Positions 6,768-13,582 of a stretch of 13,594 bases of DNA are shown here, piece after piece (within the stretch, counting starts at the first letter, position 1; each line of letters begins with the position of its first letter). The notes under the pieces were generated by a model. The model made no database searches, was not told the DNA's origin, and worked only from the letters and a program-made list of their open reading frames with translations. Where the stretch lies: positions 1 through 13,594 of the forward strand of contig JAITBW010000137.1 of NCBI GenBank assembly GCA_031283385.1, given 5' to 3'. This DNA is from Nitrososphaerota archaeon. GTDB lineage: Archaea; Thermoproteota; Bathyarchaeia; Bathyarchaeales; Bathycorpusculaceae. Position numbers and translations under genes: made by a program.

Positions 6768-7544
6768 TTAAGAGATGTATGTTGTTTTCTTTTCATCTTG
6801 TTTCTTTGTTTCTTCTGCCTGCAGAGCACGTTTTTCTTCAAGAGCTTGTAGACGTGTAACCATTGTTTCTGCACGAGAAATTTCTTCGTCTAAACCGCTT
6901 AGTGCAACATTAAAATCAAAGATGTTATTTAAAATTTCAAGCACACTCTTTGCTGCTAACGGATCTGGAAGATAACCACGTGTTTCACTTAAAAGACAGA
7001 GGGCATCAACTTTTTTGAACTTAGACAAACCTAAAATTAGACCTGCAGTTCCAACAATGGGACTACCTGAAACACTCAAAGACGCACCTGCTTTAACTGA
7101 TTTATCAATAACCTCTGTACTGGTTGCGGCGACAAAAACTTTAGGTTTGTCTTTTGTTTCCATACGGTAACCACCAATAGTTGCTATTGTGTGTACATGG
7201 TTTTTTTCAGCGTAGTCTAACATGCAAGAGGCGATTTCATATTGTCCTTCGATTGTTTGTGATTGGCTGTCTCCTGTGAAGAGTATAAGGTCATTTGAGT
7301 CTGTTTTGGGATTCTTCCAGTAATAAAATGCGCCGCGTAGTAAACGTACGTTACCTTTTTTGTTGACTAATACAAAATACGGAAAATGTGGTGAATATAG
7401 ATAAGCTATTTTTTGTGCTTTTAATTGTTTAATTAAATATCGCATGGCAATTTTACCGACTAAACCTAACCCTGGAAGACCCTCTATTAGGACGGGGTTG
7501 TTAGGTTGGATTTGATGAAGCTCTTTAATGTATGTTTCTTTCAT
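6768..7544 (-). CDS. PAC2-family (proteasome assembly chaperone-like) protein
   Basis: 258 aa. The N-terminal signature NPVLIEGLPGLGLVGKIA (16-33) is characteristic of the archaeal PAC2/DUF75 ATP-grasp-like family, homologous to eukaryotic proteasome assembly chaperone 2. Other family-like blocks are LILFTGDSQSQ (86-96), IATIGGYR (about 120-127) and GTAGLILGL (about 165-173). The last ~45 residues are charged and coiled-coil-like (EEISRAETMVTRLQALEEKR), as expected. There are no membrane segments, so it is cytoplasmic. The ATG overlaps the nop10 stop by one base (TAATG), so its translation is coupled to nop10. Its exact role in archaea is not settled. The family call is firm and the proteasome role is by homology. 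Confidence 0.9.
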   Translation of the reverse strand: MKETYIKELHQIQPNNPVLIEGLPGLGLVGKIAMRYLIKQLKAQKIAYLYSPHFPYFVLVNKKGNVRLLRGAFYYWKNPKTDSNDLILFTGDSQSQTIEGQYEIASCMLDYAEKNHVHTIATIGGYRMETKDKPKVFVAATSTEVIDKSVKAGASLSVSGSPIVGTAGLILGLSKFKKVDALCLLSETRGYLPDPLAAKSVLEILNNIFDFNVALSGLDEEISRAETMVTRLQALEEKRALQAEETKKQDEKKTTYIS

Positions 7545-7711
7545 TACTCTTCACTGCCTTTTTTCATTGCCATACGGTATTTTAGATATTTATCGTCAGG
7601 CGAGAATTTTGCTGGATGAGGAATTTTTACAGAGTTATTACAGTAATGACATGCTGTCTTATTTAACGTGTAATGGTTACAGTTAACACACTTTCTTAGT
7701 TGCCAAACCAA
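7544..7711 (-). CDS. nop10: H/ACA ribonucleoprotein protein Nop10
   Basis: A 55-aa protein. Translation gives MVWQLRKCVNCNHYTLNKTA at the N-terminus, then CHYC, then IPHPAKFSPDDKYLKYR. This matches archaeal Nop10, which binds Cbf5 in the H/ACA RNP that guides rRNA pseudouridylation. The zinc ribbon is C8, C11, C21, C24, and the PHPxxFSPxDxYxKYR block is the Cbf5-binding part. The start is TTG directly after the aIF2-alpha stop, with no intervening base and in the same frame. AGAAGGG lies eight bases upstream, inside the aIF2-alpha 3' end. The stop overlaps the PAC2 ATG. Position after aIF2-alpha is the usual archaeal arrangement. Confidence 0.95.
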   Translation of the reverse strand: MVWQLRKCVNCNHYTLNKTACHYCNNSVKIPHPAKFSPDDKYLKYRMAMKKGSEE

Positions 7712-8497
7712 TTATTTTTCCCTTCTAAAAGTGCCTTGCCCACCAGCTTTAGTAATGTTTGACACGACACTTTGCGCAGCTTTCTGAAAAACTTCTTCCG
7801 CTTTTTTATAGTTCTCTGCGCAGGCCTCTATACTATATTTTGGTGCAGCAATAACATAAAAGGTTACAGATGCCGCGCGAACTTTTTCTGCTTTAGTAGC
7901 TGCAAATGCTTCCTTGATTATTTTCACACCATTTGGTTTCATACATTTGATTTCGAGAATGCCCTTGACTTTAACCATTTTTACATGTATACGACCCTCG
8001 CCAACTTCAGCGAAAGCTGTAGCAATCTTTTCTTCAACCCCTATTTTTGTTAATGCTTCAGGACCTTCTTTTACTGCTTTTTCGAATGCTTCGTATACAC
8101 CAAACTTTTCGTCAATTTTTTCGCCAGCTTGTTGGTAGAGCTCGTCAACTGTTAAACCAACTTTTGATGCAACTTCACGGAAAAGAGTATCGCCTTTTCG
8201 TTCTTTTTTCCATGACATGATTTTTTCAATACGTTCACGTTTAGTAACACGACGTAAAGAAAGGTCAATGTGTCCTTTTTCGAAATCTACACGTAAAACT
8301 TTGAGTACAACTTTTTGTCCTTCGCGCACAAAATCTCGTATGTTACGAATCCATGAAGAAGAAATCTCTGAAACGTGAAGTAATCCACGTTTACTAAATT
8401 CGTCAAGTTTTGCGTAAGCACCATAATCAGTTACAGACTCTATAGTAGCAATTACTAAATCGCCATTTTCTGGCCATTCAGGCTTACGCTCTGCCAT
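7712..8497 (-). CDS. eif2a: Translation initiation factor aIF2 alpha subunit
   Basis: 261 aa, full length. It is the alpha subunit of aIF2, which delivers initiator Met-tRNA to the small ribosomal subunit. An S1 RNA-binding domain spans about residues 11-84 (NGDLVIATIESVTDYGAYAK, then HVSEISSSWIRNIRD). The S46-S48 stretch lies where eukaryotic eIF2-alpha has its regulatory Ser51. A helical middle domain (about 90-170) follows, then an alpha-beta C-terminal domain (about 175-261) that contacts aIF2-gamma. The start is ATG with GGGGAT about 11 bases upstream. It sits 25 bases after eS27 and directly abuts nop10, in the conserved archaeal order eL44-eS27-aIF2-alpha-nop10. Confidence 0.97.
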   Translation of the reverse strand: MAERKPEWPENGDLVIATIESVTDYGAYAKLDEFSKRGLLHVSEISSSWIRNIRDFVREGQKVVLKVLRVDFEKGHIDLSLRRVTKRERIEKIMSWKKERKGDTLFREVASKVGLTVDELYQQAGEKIDEKFGVYEAFEKAVKEGPEALTKIGVEEKIATAFAEVGEGRIHVKMVKVKGILEIKCMKPNGVKIIKEAFAATKAEKVRAASVTFYVIAAPKYSIEACAENYKKAEEVFQKAAQSVVSNITKAGGQGTFRREK

Positions 8498-8522
8498 TTA
8501 CTATAACATCCCCTTTGTTTGC

Positions 8523-8720
8523 TTACTCTAACGCTGAGAGAATTTCACCGTTAATTTTCGCTTTTCCACCGGCAGGAGAAGCTAAAATTTCGTTACATAC
8601 GTTACAAGTAACTTGGTTTGTTGCATGACTGAAAACTAATTGCTCATTGCCGCATTTTAAGCATTTAACACGCAAAAAATTGCTACTTGGCTTGGGGATA
8701 AGTTTATTCCATTCTGACAT
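8523..8720 (-). CDS. rps27e: Small ribosomal subunit protein eS27
   Basis: A 65-aa zinc-ribbon protein of the 30S subunit. Cysteines C20, C23, C39 and C42 (KCLKCGN and TCNVCNE) form the zinc site. The C-terminal PAGGKAKINGEI is typical of S27e. The start is ATG with GGAG ten bases upstream. It follows eL44 by 23 bases and precedes aIF2-alpha by 25 bases, so all are in one transcript. Confidence 0.96.
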   Translation of the reverse strand: MSEWNKLIPKPSSNFLRVKCLKCGNEQLVFSHATNQVTCNVCNEILASPAGGKAKINGEILSALE

Positions 8721-8743
8721 AACATTTTAACTCCATATATTGT

Positions 8744-9019
8744 TTAAACTAGGGCTAATTTTCTTAACCGTATTCCATCTTTATGACGCATGTAACCGCA
8801 TTTTTTGCATTTCAAACGCAAAGTTTGTTTTTTAGTTGTTTTAGCAAATTCGTGTTGAAGCGCATATTTTTGTCCACCATAGCCTTTCTTTTCTCGAGCG
8901 TGGGCGCGTTCACCAACAGCTAGAGCTCTACGTTTACCAGCTTTGTATAGAGTTACAGCGTGAGCTTCATGATCTTTACATTTTGGACAGTAAGTCTTAA
9001 CTTCTTTAGGAACGTTCAC
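8744..9019 (-). CDS. rpl44e: Large ribosomal subunit protein eL44 (L44e)
   Basis: 91 aa from the GTG at 9019, giving MNVPKEVKTYCPKC, the usual archaeal L44e N-terminus. A zinc site is formed by C11, C14, C71 and C74. KKGYGG and the C-terminal KCKKCGYMRHKDGIRLRKL are family signatures. The frame stays open upstream to a GTG at 9061 (105 aa). That start would lie at or above the transcript start expected from the TTTAAAAG box at 9081-9088, and it adds residues not usual in the family. GGTAGTGA lies just before 9019 as a plausible ribosome binding site. It is the first gene of the eL44-eS27-aIF2-alpha-nop10-PAC2 operon. Identity is firm; the start is moderately sure. Confidence 0.92.
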   Translation of the reverse strand: MNVPKEVKTYCPKCKDHEAHAVTLYKAGKRRALAVGERAHAREKKGYGGQKYALQHEFAKTTKKQTLRLKCKKCGYMRHKDGIRLRKLALV

Positions 9020-9080
9020 TTTGTTCACTACCAGTTTTAGCTTTCCATAGAAAGAGCGCACCCATTCTTATACTTTTTCG

Positions 9081-9088
9081 CTTTTAAA
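9081..9088 (-). promoter_or_regulatory. TATA-like box of the eL44 operon
   Basis: The minus strand reads TTTAAAAG within ATTTAATTTTAAAAGCG, about 60 bases upstream of the chosen eL44 start. The same octamer occurs upstream of tfs. Transcription would start near 9056. Confidence 0.4.
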
Positions 9089-9138
9089 ATTAAATATCCT
9101 AATCCATAAAATAGACACCACGCTATTTTAGGACAAAA

Positions 9139-9165
9139 ACGGCATACAAAAGAAAAAAATGCCGT
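9139..9165 (-). terminator. Hairpin with T-rich loop after gins15
   Basis: ACGGCAT (9139-9145) and ATGCCGT (9159-9165) form a perfect 7-bp stem. On the minus strand the 13-base loop is TTTTTTTCTTTTG-like. It lies ~55 bases after the gins15 stop and before the eL44 promoter, so it probably ends the priS-gins15 transcript. Confidence 0.45.
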
Positions 9166-9219
9166 CACAGCACCGCACAAGACGTATAAAAACGCATAAA
9201 AGTTCATCAACAAAAGTTT

Positions 9220-9768
9220 TTAAGTCACATCAACTATTACTGCCAAATTTTGTTTTACGATTATTTTAGCATTCTGAACGGGTAAAGATGCTATATCTTC
9301 AACGTTAAATGGTCCATATGGTTTCATATCAACACCCATAATTTGCGGAATTTCTTTAGAAAAACGTAATGTAATGCGTTTACGTGACTCTTGACGTGAA
9401 TGACGAGTTTGACCTTTAAGTAAGCTTTTAGCGAATTTTTGATAAGCCTCAGTAAATGGAACAAAGCTCTCGAAAATTTGAGCTTCTTCAAACGCTAACA
9501 AGTCCATAGAAAGTTTCTGAGTCTGTGTTGTGAATTTAACCAATTTTTTGTATCTTGCCCACAATAATTCGCCAAGCATATACTTAACATTAGCAGTTTC
9601 TGCATCAAGTAAAGTTGTCTTAAGAGTTTTATTATCAGGCAAACTGTTTTCTTCTTTAATTTTATGCAGATAACGAGTAATACGCTCATAAAAATCACGG
9701 GGCAAAGCACCAAGTGTACACTCGGTCATTTCATAATTCCATACTTGATATAGTTCATCATACATCAT
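9220..9768 (-). CDS. gins15: GINS complex subunit Gins15 (Gins51)
   Basis: 182 aa, second GINS subunit. The helical A domain comes first (about 1-115, with ALPRDFYERITRYL at 21-34 and MLGELLWARYKKL), and the small beta-rich B domain is C-terminal (about 130-182, RKRITLRFSKEIPQIMG). This A-then-B order defines Gins15/51. It should form the tetramer with Gins23 and bridge to MCM and the GAN/RecJ-like nuclease. The start ATG overlaps the priS 3' end by 11 bases. GAGGTG (9778-9773) inside priS is a strong ribosome binding site. A second ATG three bases on is also possible. The pairing with priS is typical of TACK archaea. Confidence 0.92.
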   Translation of the reverse strand: MMYDELYQVWNYEMTECTLGALPRDFYERITRYLHKIKEENSLPDNKTLKTTLLDAETANVKYMLGELLWARYKKLVKFTTQTQKLSMDLLAFEEAQIFESFVPFTEAYQKFAKSLLKGQTRHSRQESRKRITLRFSKEIPQIMGVDMKPYGPFNVEDIASLPVQNAKIIVKQNLAVIVDVT

Positions 9769-11005
9769 TGACCACCTCAGCTCTGCCTTTCAGAATGAGC
9801 ATAATCGCAGCAGCAGTAGGCAACACAACTTTAACGTTCCTGTATGGCCCCCATGTCGCTCCGCCCAAACTAAACTTAGGCGCATCAGAGACCAACACTC
9901 TAGCTGTGCCCTTTTTAAAAGCTACTGCGTGAGTTAACGGATCAAAAACATCAAGTTGCCGCAAAGGCAACTCTACTTTAAGCAACCCCGTCTTACCATG
10001 TAAAGTACCATTCATCCGAATTAACCGATGAATATCTGTAGTCACAACCGTATCAATGTTTGCCGACTCCAAACACTTAACCTGCTCAGCCAACTTGAGC
10101 CACGTTGCCACACTAACACCAGAAACACTATTCCACCGACCACCCGCAATAGCACGACTAAGAATAGCATCCTTATTTTTAAGTAAATTATTATTTTTTA
10201 ATCCAAAATTTTTCAAGCTTTCAGCTGTCGCAGTCAACAAAAATTTTTCCATACCCACCTTTAAACGACGATTCCAACCATAGTCATGTAAAACAAAATT
10301 TTTTGCAGCACCAACTCGTTTTCTACCTTTTACAGTTTTTTCTTCCAGATCTTTCTCAAGAACAGACAAACCAAGTCCAGTTACATAATCAACTATTTCT
10401 TTCCTAGATAGAGCATCAAGCGAACGCACGACCTCACCTTCCACGTGCACATGATAACCACGATGCCCAGAAAAAAAGACACGTAACTCATCATCAGCAA
10501 AACCGAAATCTTTTGTCAGCATATCAATTAGTTTAGCTGTTTCCACACGTGTCGACTCAATACAAAGTTCGCACGCCCAAGTTTTAACTGAAAATTTATC
10601 ACCGCCACATATAGGACACTCCTCAGGAGTCACACCTTTACCACTAAATTCACAAGTTTGACATGTCCATTCATCATGAATCTTACCACATGATGTAGGA
10701 ATATGATCGGCATCTATATCAAAAACAAGGTCAGAACCAATCCAACCTTTTTTGTCCATTTCTAAATCAGGATTTTCATAATAGGCACAAGAGTGGTAAA
10801 CATCAGACGGCACATTTCTAGCTAAAACATTTTTGAAAACTTGCATATTTTCAAAACGTTTGTGTCGAACCATAAAACGCTCTCTAAACATGAGATAAGC
10901 AAATTCACGTTGCCCAAAACTTGTTGGTATAGAGACCGCTGTTGAGGGATCATTATAGAACTCTTGAAATTTAGAATAAACATAATCCCTCGAAGACACA
11001 AACAT
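9758..11005 (-). CDS. priS: DNA primase catalytic subunit PriS
   Basis: Catalytic subunit of the archaeal/eukaryotic-type primase, which makes primers with PriL. 415 aa from the ATG at 11005. FGQREFAYLMF lies near the N-terminus. The DxD catalytic pair is VFDIDADH (D96, D98), SGHRGYHVHV (179-188) is the nucleotide-binding block, and TTDIHRLIR (D324 probably the third acidic residue) with LHGKTG follows. The zinc-knuckle region has seven cysteines (C106, C115, C118, C130, C133, C145, C148), including three CxxC pairs. The start is uncertain: GTG 11008 and GTG 10996 (MSSRDYV) are alternatives, and no strong ribosome binding site separates them. The 3' end overlaps gins15. Confidence 0.95.
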   Translation of the reverse strand: MFVSSRDYVYSKFQEFYNDPSTAVSIPTSFGQREFAYLMFRERFMVRHKRFENMQVFKNVLARNVPSDVYHSCAYYENPDLEMDKKGWIGSDLVFDIDADHIPTSCGKIHDEWTCQTCEFSGKGVTPEECPICGGDKFSVKTWACELCIESTRVETAKLIDMLTKDFGFADDELRVFFSGHRGYHVHVEGEVVRSLDALSRKEIVDYVTGLGLSVLEKDLEEKTVKGRKRVGAAKNFVLHDYGWNRRLKVGMEKFLLTATAESLKNFGLKNNNLLKNKDAILSRAIAGGRWNSVSGVSVATWLKLAEQVKCLESANIDTVVTTDIHRLIRMNGTLHGKTGLLKVELPLRQLDVFDPLTHAVAFKKGTARVLVSDAPKFSLGGATWGPYRNVKVVLPTAAAIMLILKGRAEVVNDV

Positions 11006-11008
11006 CAC

Positions 11009-11144
11009 TTACGAGTATATCTTGTTTCTCTAATTTAACCATTAACTATAGGAGCACTCAAAACGTAATCATGAAAATCTCAGCATGCATGCATCATATT
11101 TAGAAAGTTACAGTTAATAACACATTAGATATAGAAAAGAAGGA
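11009..11144 (-). promoter_or_regulatory. priL-priS gap with GCATGCATGC palindrome
   Basis: A 136-base gap between the priL stop and priS start that should hold the promoter of priS-gins15 if it is transcribed separately. A perfect 10-bp palindrome, GCATGCATGC, lies at 11083-11092. TTTCTAAATATG (minus strand, about 11095-11106) is a weak TATA candidate next to it. CCTTCTTTTCTATAT right after priL may end that transcript. All of these are tentative. Confidence 0.3.
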
Positions 11145-12254
11145 CTATGTTTTAGCTGTTGTATCAATTTTTTCAGGCACATTTAGTTGTGTCATTTTTG
11201 ATTTTATTTTATAATACTTTAAGGGGTGGTAAATGCGTTTACATGTGTCATCGCGATTTTTGCAAACATTATGAGTTTGAAGAATTGAGCATTGTGGACA
11301 TGTGTATTTTGTGCCTGACCCACGTGTGCCAGCAATATGTTCGACTTGATACCGAGTGAGACGTTCATTATAATCAGAAAAAGATTTGAAAAGTTCAGTT
11401 ACAGATTCAGAGCTCATACCAATGTTGACTAGAAAAGCTGTTAATGCAAAACGACCCATGTGAGGCAAATGATGGTTTTTTGAGGCAGCATCATAGAGCA
11501 TATTAATACAGGGCGGAAAAGCCTCCTGAATAACCACTTTTGGAAACTCCATTTCAGTTTGTCCAATGTGTTCTGATGCAATAGTCTTAAGTTTGTCTGC
11601 TAACTCAGAAATTTCAGGAGGATATTTACTTACAGACACAGTGGCAAGTCGTTTTTCTATACGGCGTTTTATCTCTTCCTGAAGCAAACGGACAACATCG
11701 CGCTTATTAAGATACACATTCCCCTCAGAAAGTTTGCTGTTTACCAATTTCCATTTAGCATCATGAAGGCGACTAGCATTTTGCAAAAAATCGTTAAAGT
11801 ACAATGCAAAGTCAAATGCACTATCAGCCGATGTAAAAATGATCTGCCAACCAAAATCAAGAGCTACTTTAAAAACGAATTCTTTTGACTCATAGCTTAA
11901 TTCATTTGATGCCTGTTTAGCTTCAGCTAACGCGTACCGTTTTTTTATAAGAGAATTTTCAGTTGCAGAAACAAGCATTAACGCAACTGGAAAAGAAAGT
12001 ATCTCTTTCTGTGTATCCTTTATTACGTACTTAGTTCCCTGTTCATTAATTAAAGGTCTAACAGCGAGATTAATTATTGCCGAGGTTGCGCGTTCCATAG
12101 CGTGATCTAGAATTTGAGACATTCCAGAATTGATAAAGTCTTCAATTTGTAAATCTAAAGGGGAGAGGTATTGTGCAGTTTCTTTTAAAAATGGATATTT
12201 AGCTAAATCGTTTTTTGTAAAAACTGATTCAAGCGACAAAATTCTCTCCATCAT
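11145..12254 (-). CDS. priL: DNA primase regulatory (large) subunit PriL
   Basis: 369 aa from the ATG at 12254, which shares one base with the pcna stop (TGATG). TTG 12257 and ATG 12251 are alternatives. PriL binds PriS and helps initiation and product-length control. The N-terminal two-thirds is helical. The C-terminal domain carries the [4Fe-4S] signature: FPPC (C249), then YTCPQCSILQTHNVC (C322 and C331) and C338. The flanking blocks HMGRFALTAFLVNIGM and ERLTRYQVEHIAG are highly characteristic. C319, three residues before C322, is an extra cysteine. The gene is translationally coupled to pcna, so clamp and primase are made from one transcript. Confidence 0.95.
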   Translation of the reverse strand: MMERILSLESVFTKNDLAKYPFLKETAQYLSPLDLQIEDFINSGMSQILDHAMERATSAIINLAVRPLINEQGTKYVIKDTQKEILSFPVALMLVSATENSLIKKRYALAEAKQASNELSYESKEFVFKVALDFGWQIIFTSADSAFDFALYFNDFLQNASRLHDAKWKLVNSKLSEGNVYLNKRDVVRLLQEEIKRRIEKRLATVSVSKYPPEISELADKLKTIASEHIGQTEMEFPKVVIQEAFPPCINMLYDAASKNHHLPHMGRFALTAFLVNIGMSSESVTELFKSFSDYNERLTRYQVEHIAGTRGSGTKYTCPQCSILQTHNVCKNRDDTCKRIYHPLKYYKIKSKMTQLNVPEKIDTTAKT

Positions 12255-13009
12255 CAATCTGTTTCTATTCTTGGTGCCAAGAAGAACGTTAATTTACCGT
12301 CTTTAATCTGTTGGAAGTCAATATGTACAGGCATATCACTTGAGAACTCAATTGTCGCTATATCTGAAGTTGCGGAAGCAGCTTTGATAATTTCAGAAAG
12401 GTAACTTAGGCTAAATGTTGCTTTTGAAGGCTCTTTAACTTCCAGATCAAGAAGAGCATCACTACCTTTTTGTAAAGTAATTGTAGCACCCATCAAGTCA
12501 CCTGTTGCACTTAGAACCAACTTTTCGTTGTCAGCTTCTATTCGTACATGATCGCTAACCAGCTGAGCATCTTCTATTGCTTGACTTAAACCAGCAGTAG
12601 TACTCTTCGCCTTAACATTAAAGGTGATTTTTGGAGTGGGAACTTCCTCTTCAGACGCCTCAAGCGTAGGCATCGTAAAGTTTCGAGCGTATTTACCCAT
12701 TATCTTAACTTGTAGACGACCAGTTTTATCGTCAAGTGAAAGCTCAACTGACTCATCTCGCCCAGCACGTTTAAGAAGTTTGAGAAGTTCACTTATGTTT
12801 AGACATATTTTTGTTGGTTCAACACAGTCATATTCCTCAAAAATAGTTTTCGGCCATGCAAAATCTATCATTGCTACGCGAGATGGATCCATCGCACGTA
12901 GTTTTAAGCCTTCAGCGTCAATTTTAAAGGTTGCTTCATCTACTAATATTGAAATCGCAGTAGCCATATCTCTTAATAGTTTAGCGTCAGATACTTTGAG
13001 CTTAAACAC
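12254..13009 (-). CDS. pcn: DNA polymerase sliding clamp PCNA
   Basis: 251 aa, the usual length of an archaeal PCNA monomer, with two similar domains. Landmarks are the N-terminal FKLKVSDAKLLRDMA, the block LRAMDPSRVAMIDFAWP (37-53), the interdomain loop region (LEASEEEVPTPKITF), and the C-terminal FFLAPRIETD. The ring clamp tethers polymerase, FEN1, ligase and RFC to DNA. The start is GTG, with GAGGA (13021-13017) seven bases upstream. Only one copy is in the window. Some TACK archaea have several PCNA genes forming a heterotrimer, which cannot be judged here. It is the first gene of a pcna-priL unit. Confidence 0.97.
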   Translation of the reverse strand: MFKLKVSDAKLLRDMATAISILVDEATFKIDAEGLKLRAMDPSRVAMIDFAWPKTIFEEYDCVEPTKICLNISELLKLLKRAGRDESVELSLDDKTGRLQVKIMGKYARNFTMPTLEASEEEVPTPKITFNVKAKSTTAGLSQAIEDAQLVSDHVRIEADNEKLVLSATGDLMGATITLQKGSDALLDLEVKEPSKATFSLSYLSEIIKAASATSDIATIEFSSDMPVHIDFQQIKDGKLTFFLAPRIETD

Positions 13010-13037
13010 GTTCTTTTCCTCGTCTAATGCATATGTT

Positions 13038-13063
13038 TAGTTATAACTATATGTTTTATCACT
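13038..13063 (-). promoter_or_regulatory. Candidate pcna promoter with 12-bp palindrome
   Basis: On the minus strand, GTGATAAAACATATAG (about 13048-13063) is an A/T-rich TATA candidate about 40-50 bases before the GTG. It is followed by TAGTTATAACTA (13038-13049), a perfect 12-bp palindrome that would sit at or near the transcript start and could be an operator. Not testable here. Confidence 0.3.
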
Positions 13064-13151
13064 GTTCTTATAGATAAACCTTCTAATTTCTTTTTAATGA
13101 ATTCTGTTGAAAGAGAAAACTAAAGTTATCTACACCCAAACAGGATGTTTA

Positions 13152-13174
13152 TAAAAAGTAAAGAAAAGAAAAAG
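13152..13174 (-). terminator. T-rich terminator after tfs
   Basis: Just after the tfs stop, the minus strand reads CTTTTTCTTTTCTTTACTTTTT, a pyrimidine tract of the type that terminates archaeal RNA polymerase, ahead of the pcna promoter. Confidence 0.5.
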
Positions 13175-13177
13175 CAA

Positions 13178-13531
13178 TTAGCTGTATTCTCTATAGGTAT
13201 AGTTACATTTTGTACAACGGAGAAACTGTGTTGAGGACTCGTCTGCGCCACGGGTTTGTACTTGCCATACATAAGCAGTATTGTTTTCACACTTGGGACA
13301 TTCCACTCTAACAGTAGGTAATGTGGTTAGTTTCTGCTCTTCTTTACCGATTACAGCAACAAACTGTTGTGGACTATGTTGAATAATTTTCGTAATTTTA
13401 GGCTCAATTACTGCGTCAGTTTCAACTTTTTTGTAACCACATTTTGGACAAGCAAGAACCAAAGAAGCTTTTTTACCAGTTTTTGATTTTTTTGGCTCAA
13501 GGCGACTGCCACATTTAGGACAAAATTCCAT
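13178..13531 (-). CDS. tfs: Transcript cleavage factor TFS (TFIIS/RPB9-like)
   Basis: 117 aa. TFS stimulates RNA cleavage by backtracked RNA polymerase. I chose the ATG at 13531, giving MEFCPKCGSRL, which matches family N-termini. GAGGGA lies seven bases upstream. The ATG at 13546 would add five residues and bury that site. The N-terminal zinc ribbon is C4, C7, C28, C31. The C-terminal zinc ribbon is C78, C81, C106, C109, with the acidic tip RGADESST (D97, E98) that enters the polymerase active site. Intact acidic residues argue for an active cleavage factor. It sits upstream of pcna, separated by a 168-base gap, so probably its own transcript. Confidence 0.95.
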   Translation of the reverse strand: MEFCPKCGSRLEPKKSKTGKKASLVLACPKCGYKKVETDAVIEPKITKIIQHSPQQFVAVIGKEEQKLTTLPTVRVECPKCENNTAYVWQVQTRGADESSTQFLRCTKCNYTYREYS

Positions 13532-13573
13532 GCAGGATTCCCTCATCCGTTTTTGATTCCGTTGTATTTATTG

Positions 13574-13582
13574 CTTTTAAAT
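13574..13582 (-). promoter_or_regulatory. TATA-like box of tfs
   Basis: The minus strand reads ATTTAAAAG, about 45-50 bases before the chosen ATG. It shares the TTTAAAAG octamer with the eL44 promoter. Transcription from ~13549 would leave a short leader holding the GAGGGA ribosome binding site. Confidence 0.42.

Noticed and set aside
6656-6874. 72-codon reverse-strand frame next to the inverted repeat
   Set aside because: It overlaps the repeat, the terminator and the PAC2 3' end in another frame. The translation is low-complexity, with no ribosome binding site or family resemblance.
8744-9061. Longer eL44 starting at GTG 9061
   Set aside because: The 14 extra residues are not usual for the family, and the start would lie at or upstream of the predicted transcript start. 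The GTG at 9019 gives the standard N-terminus.
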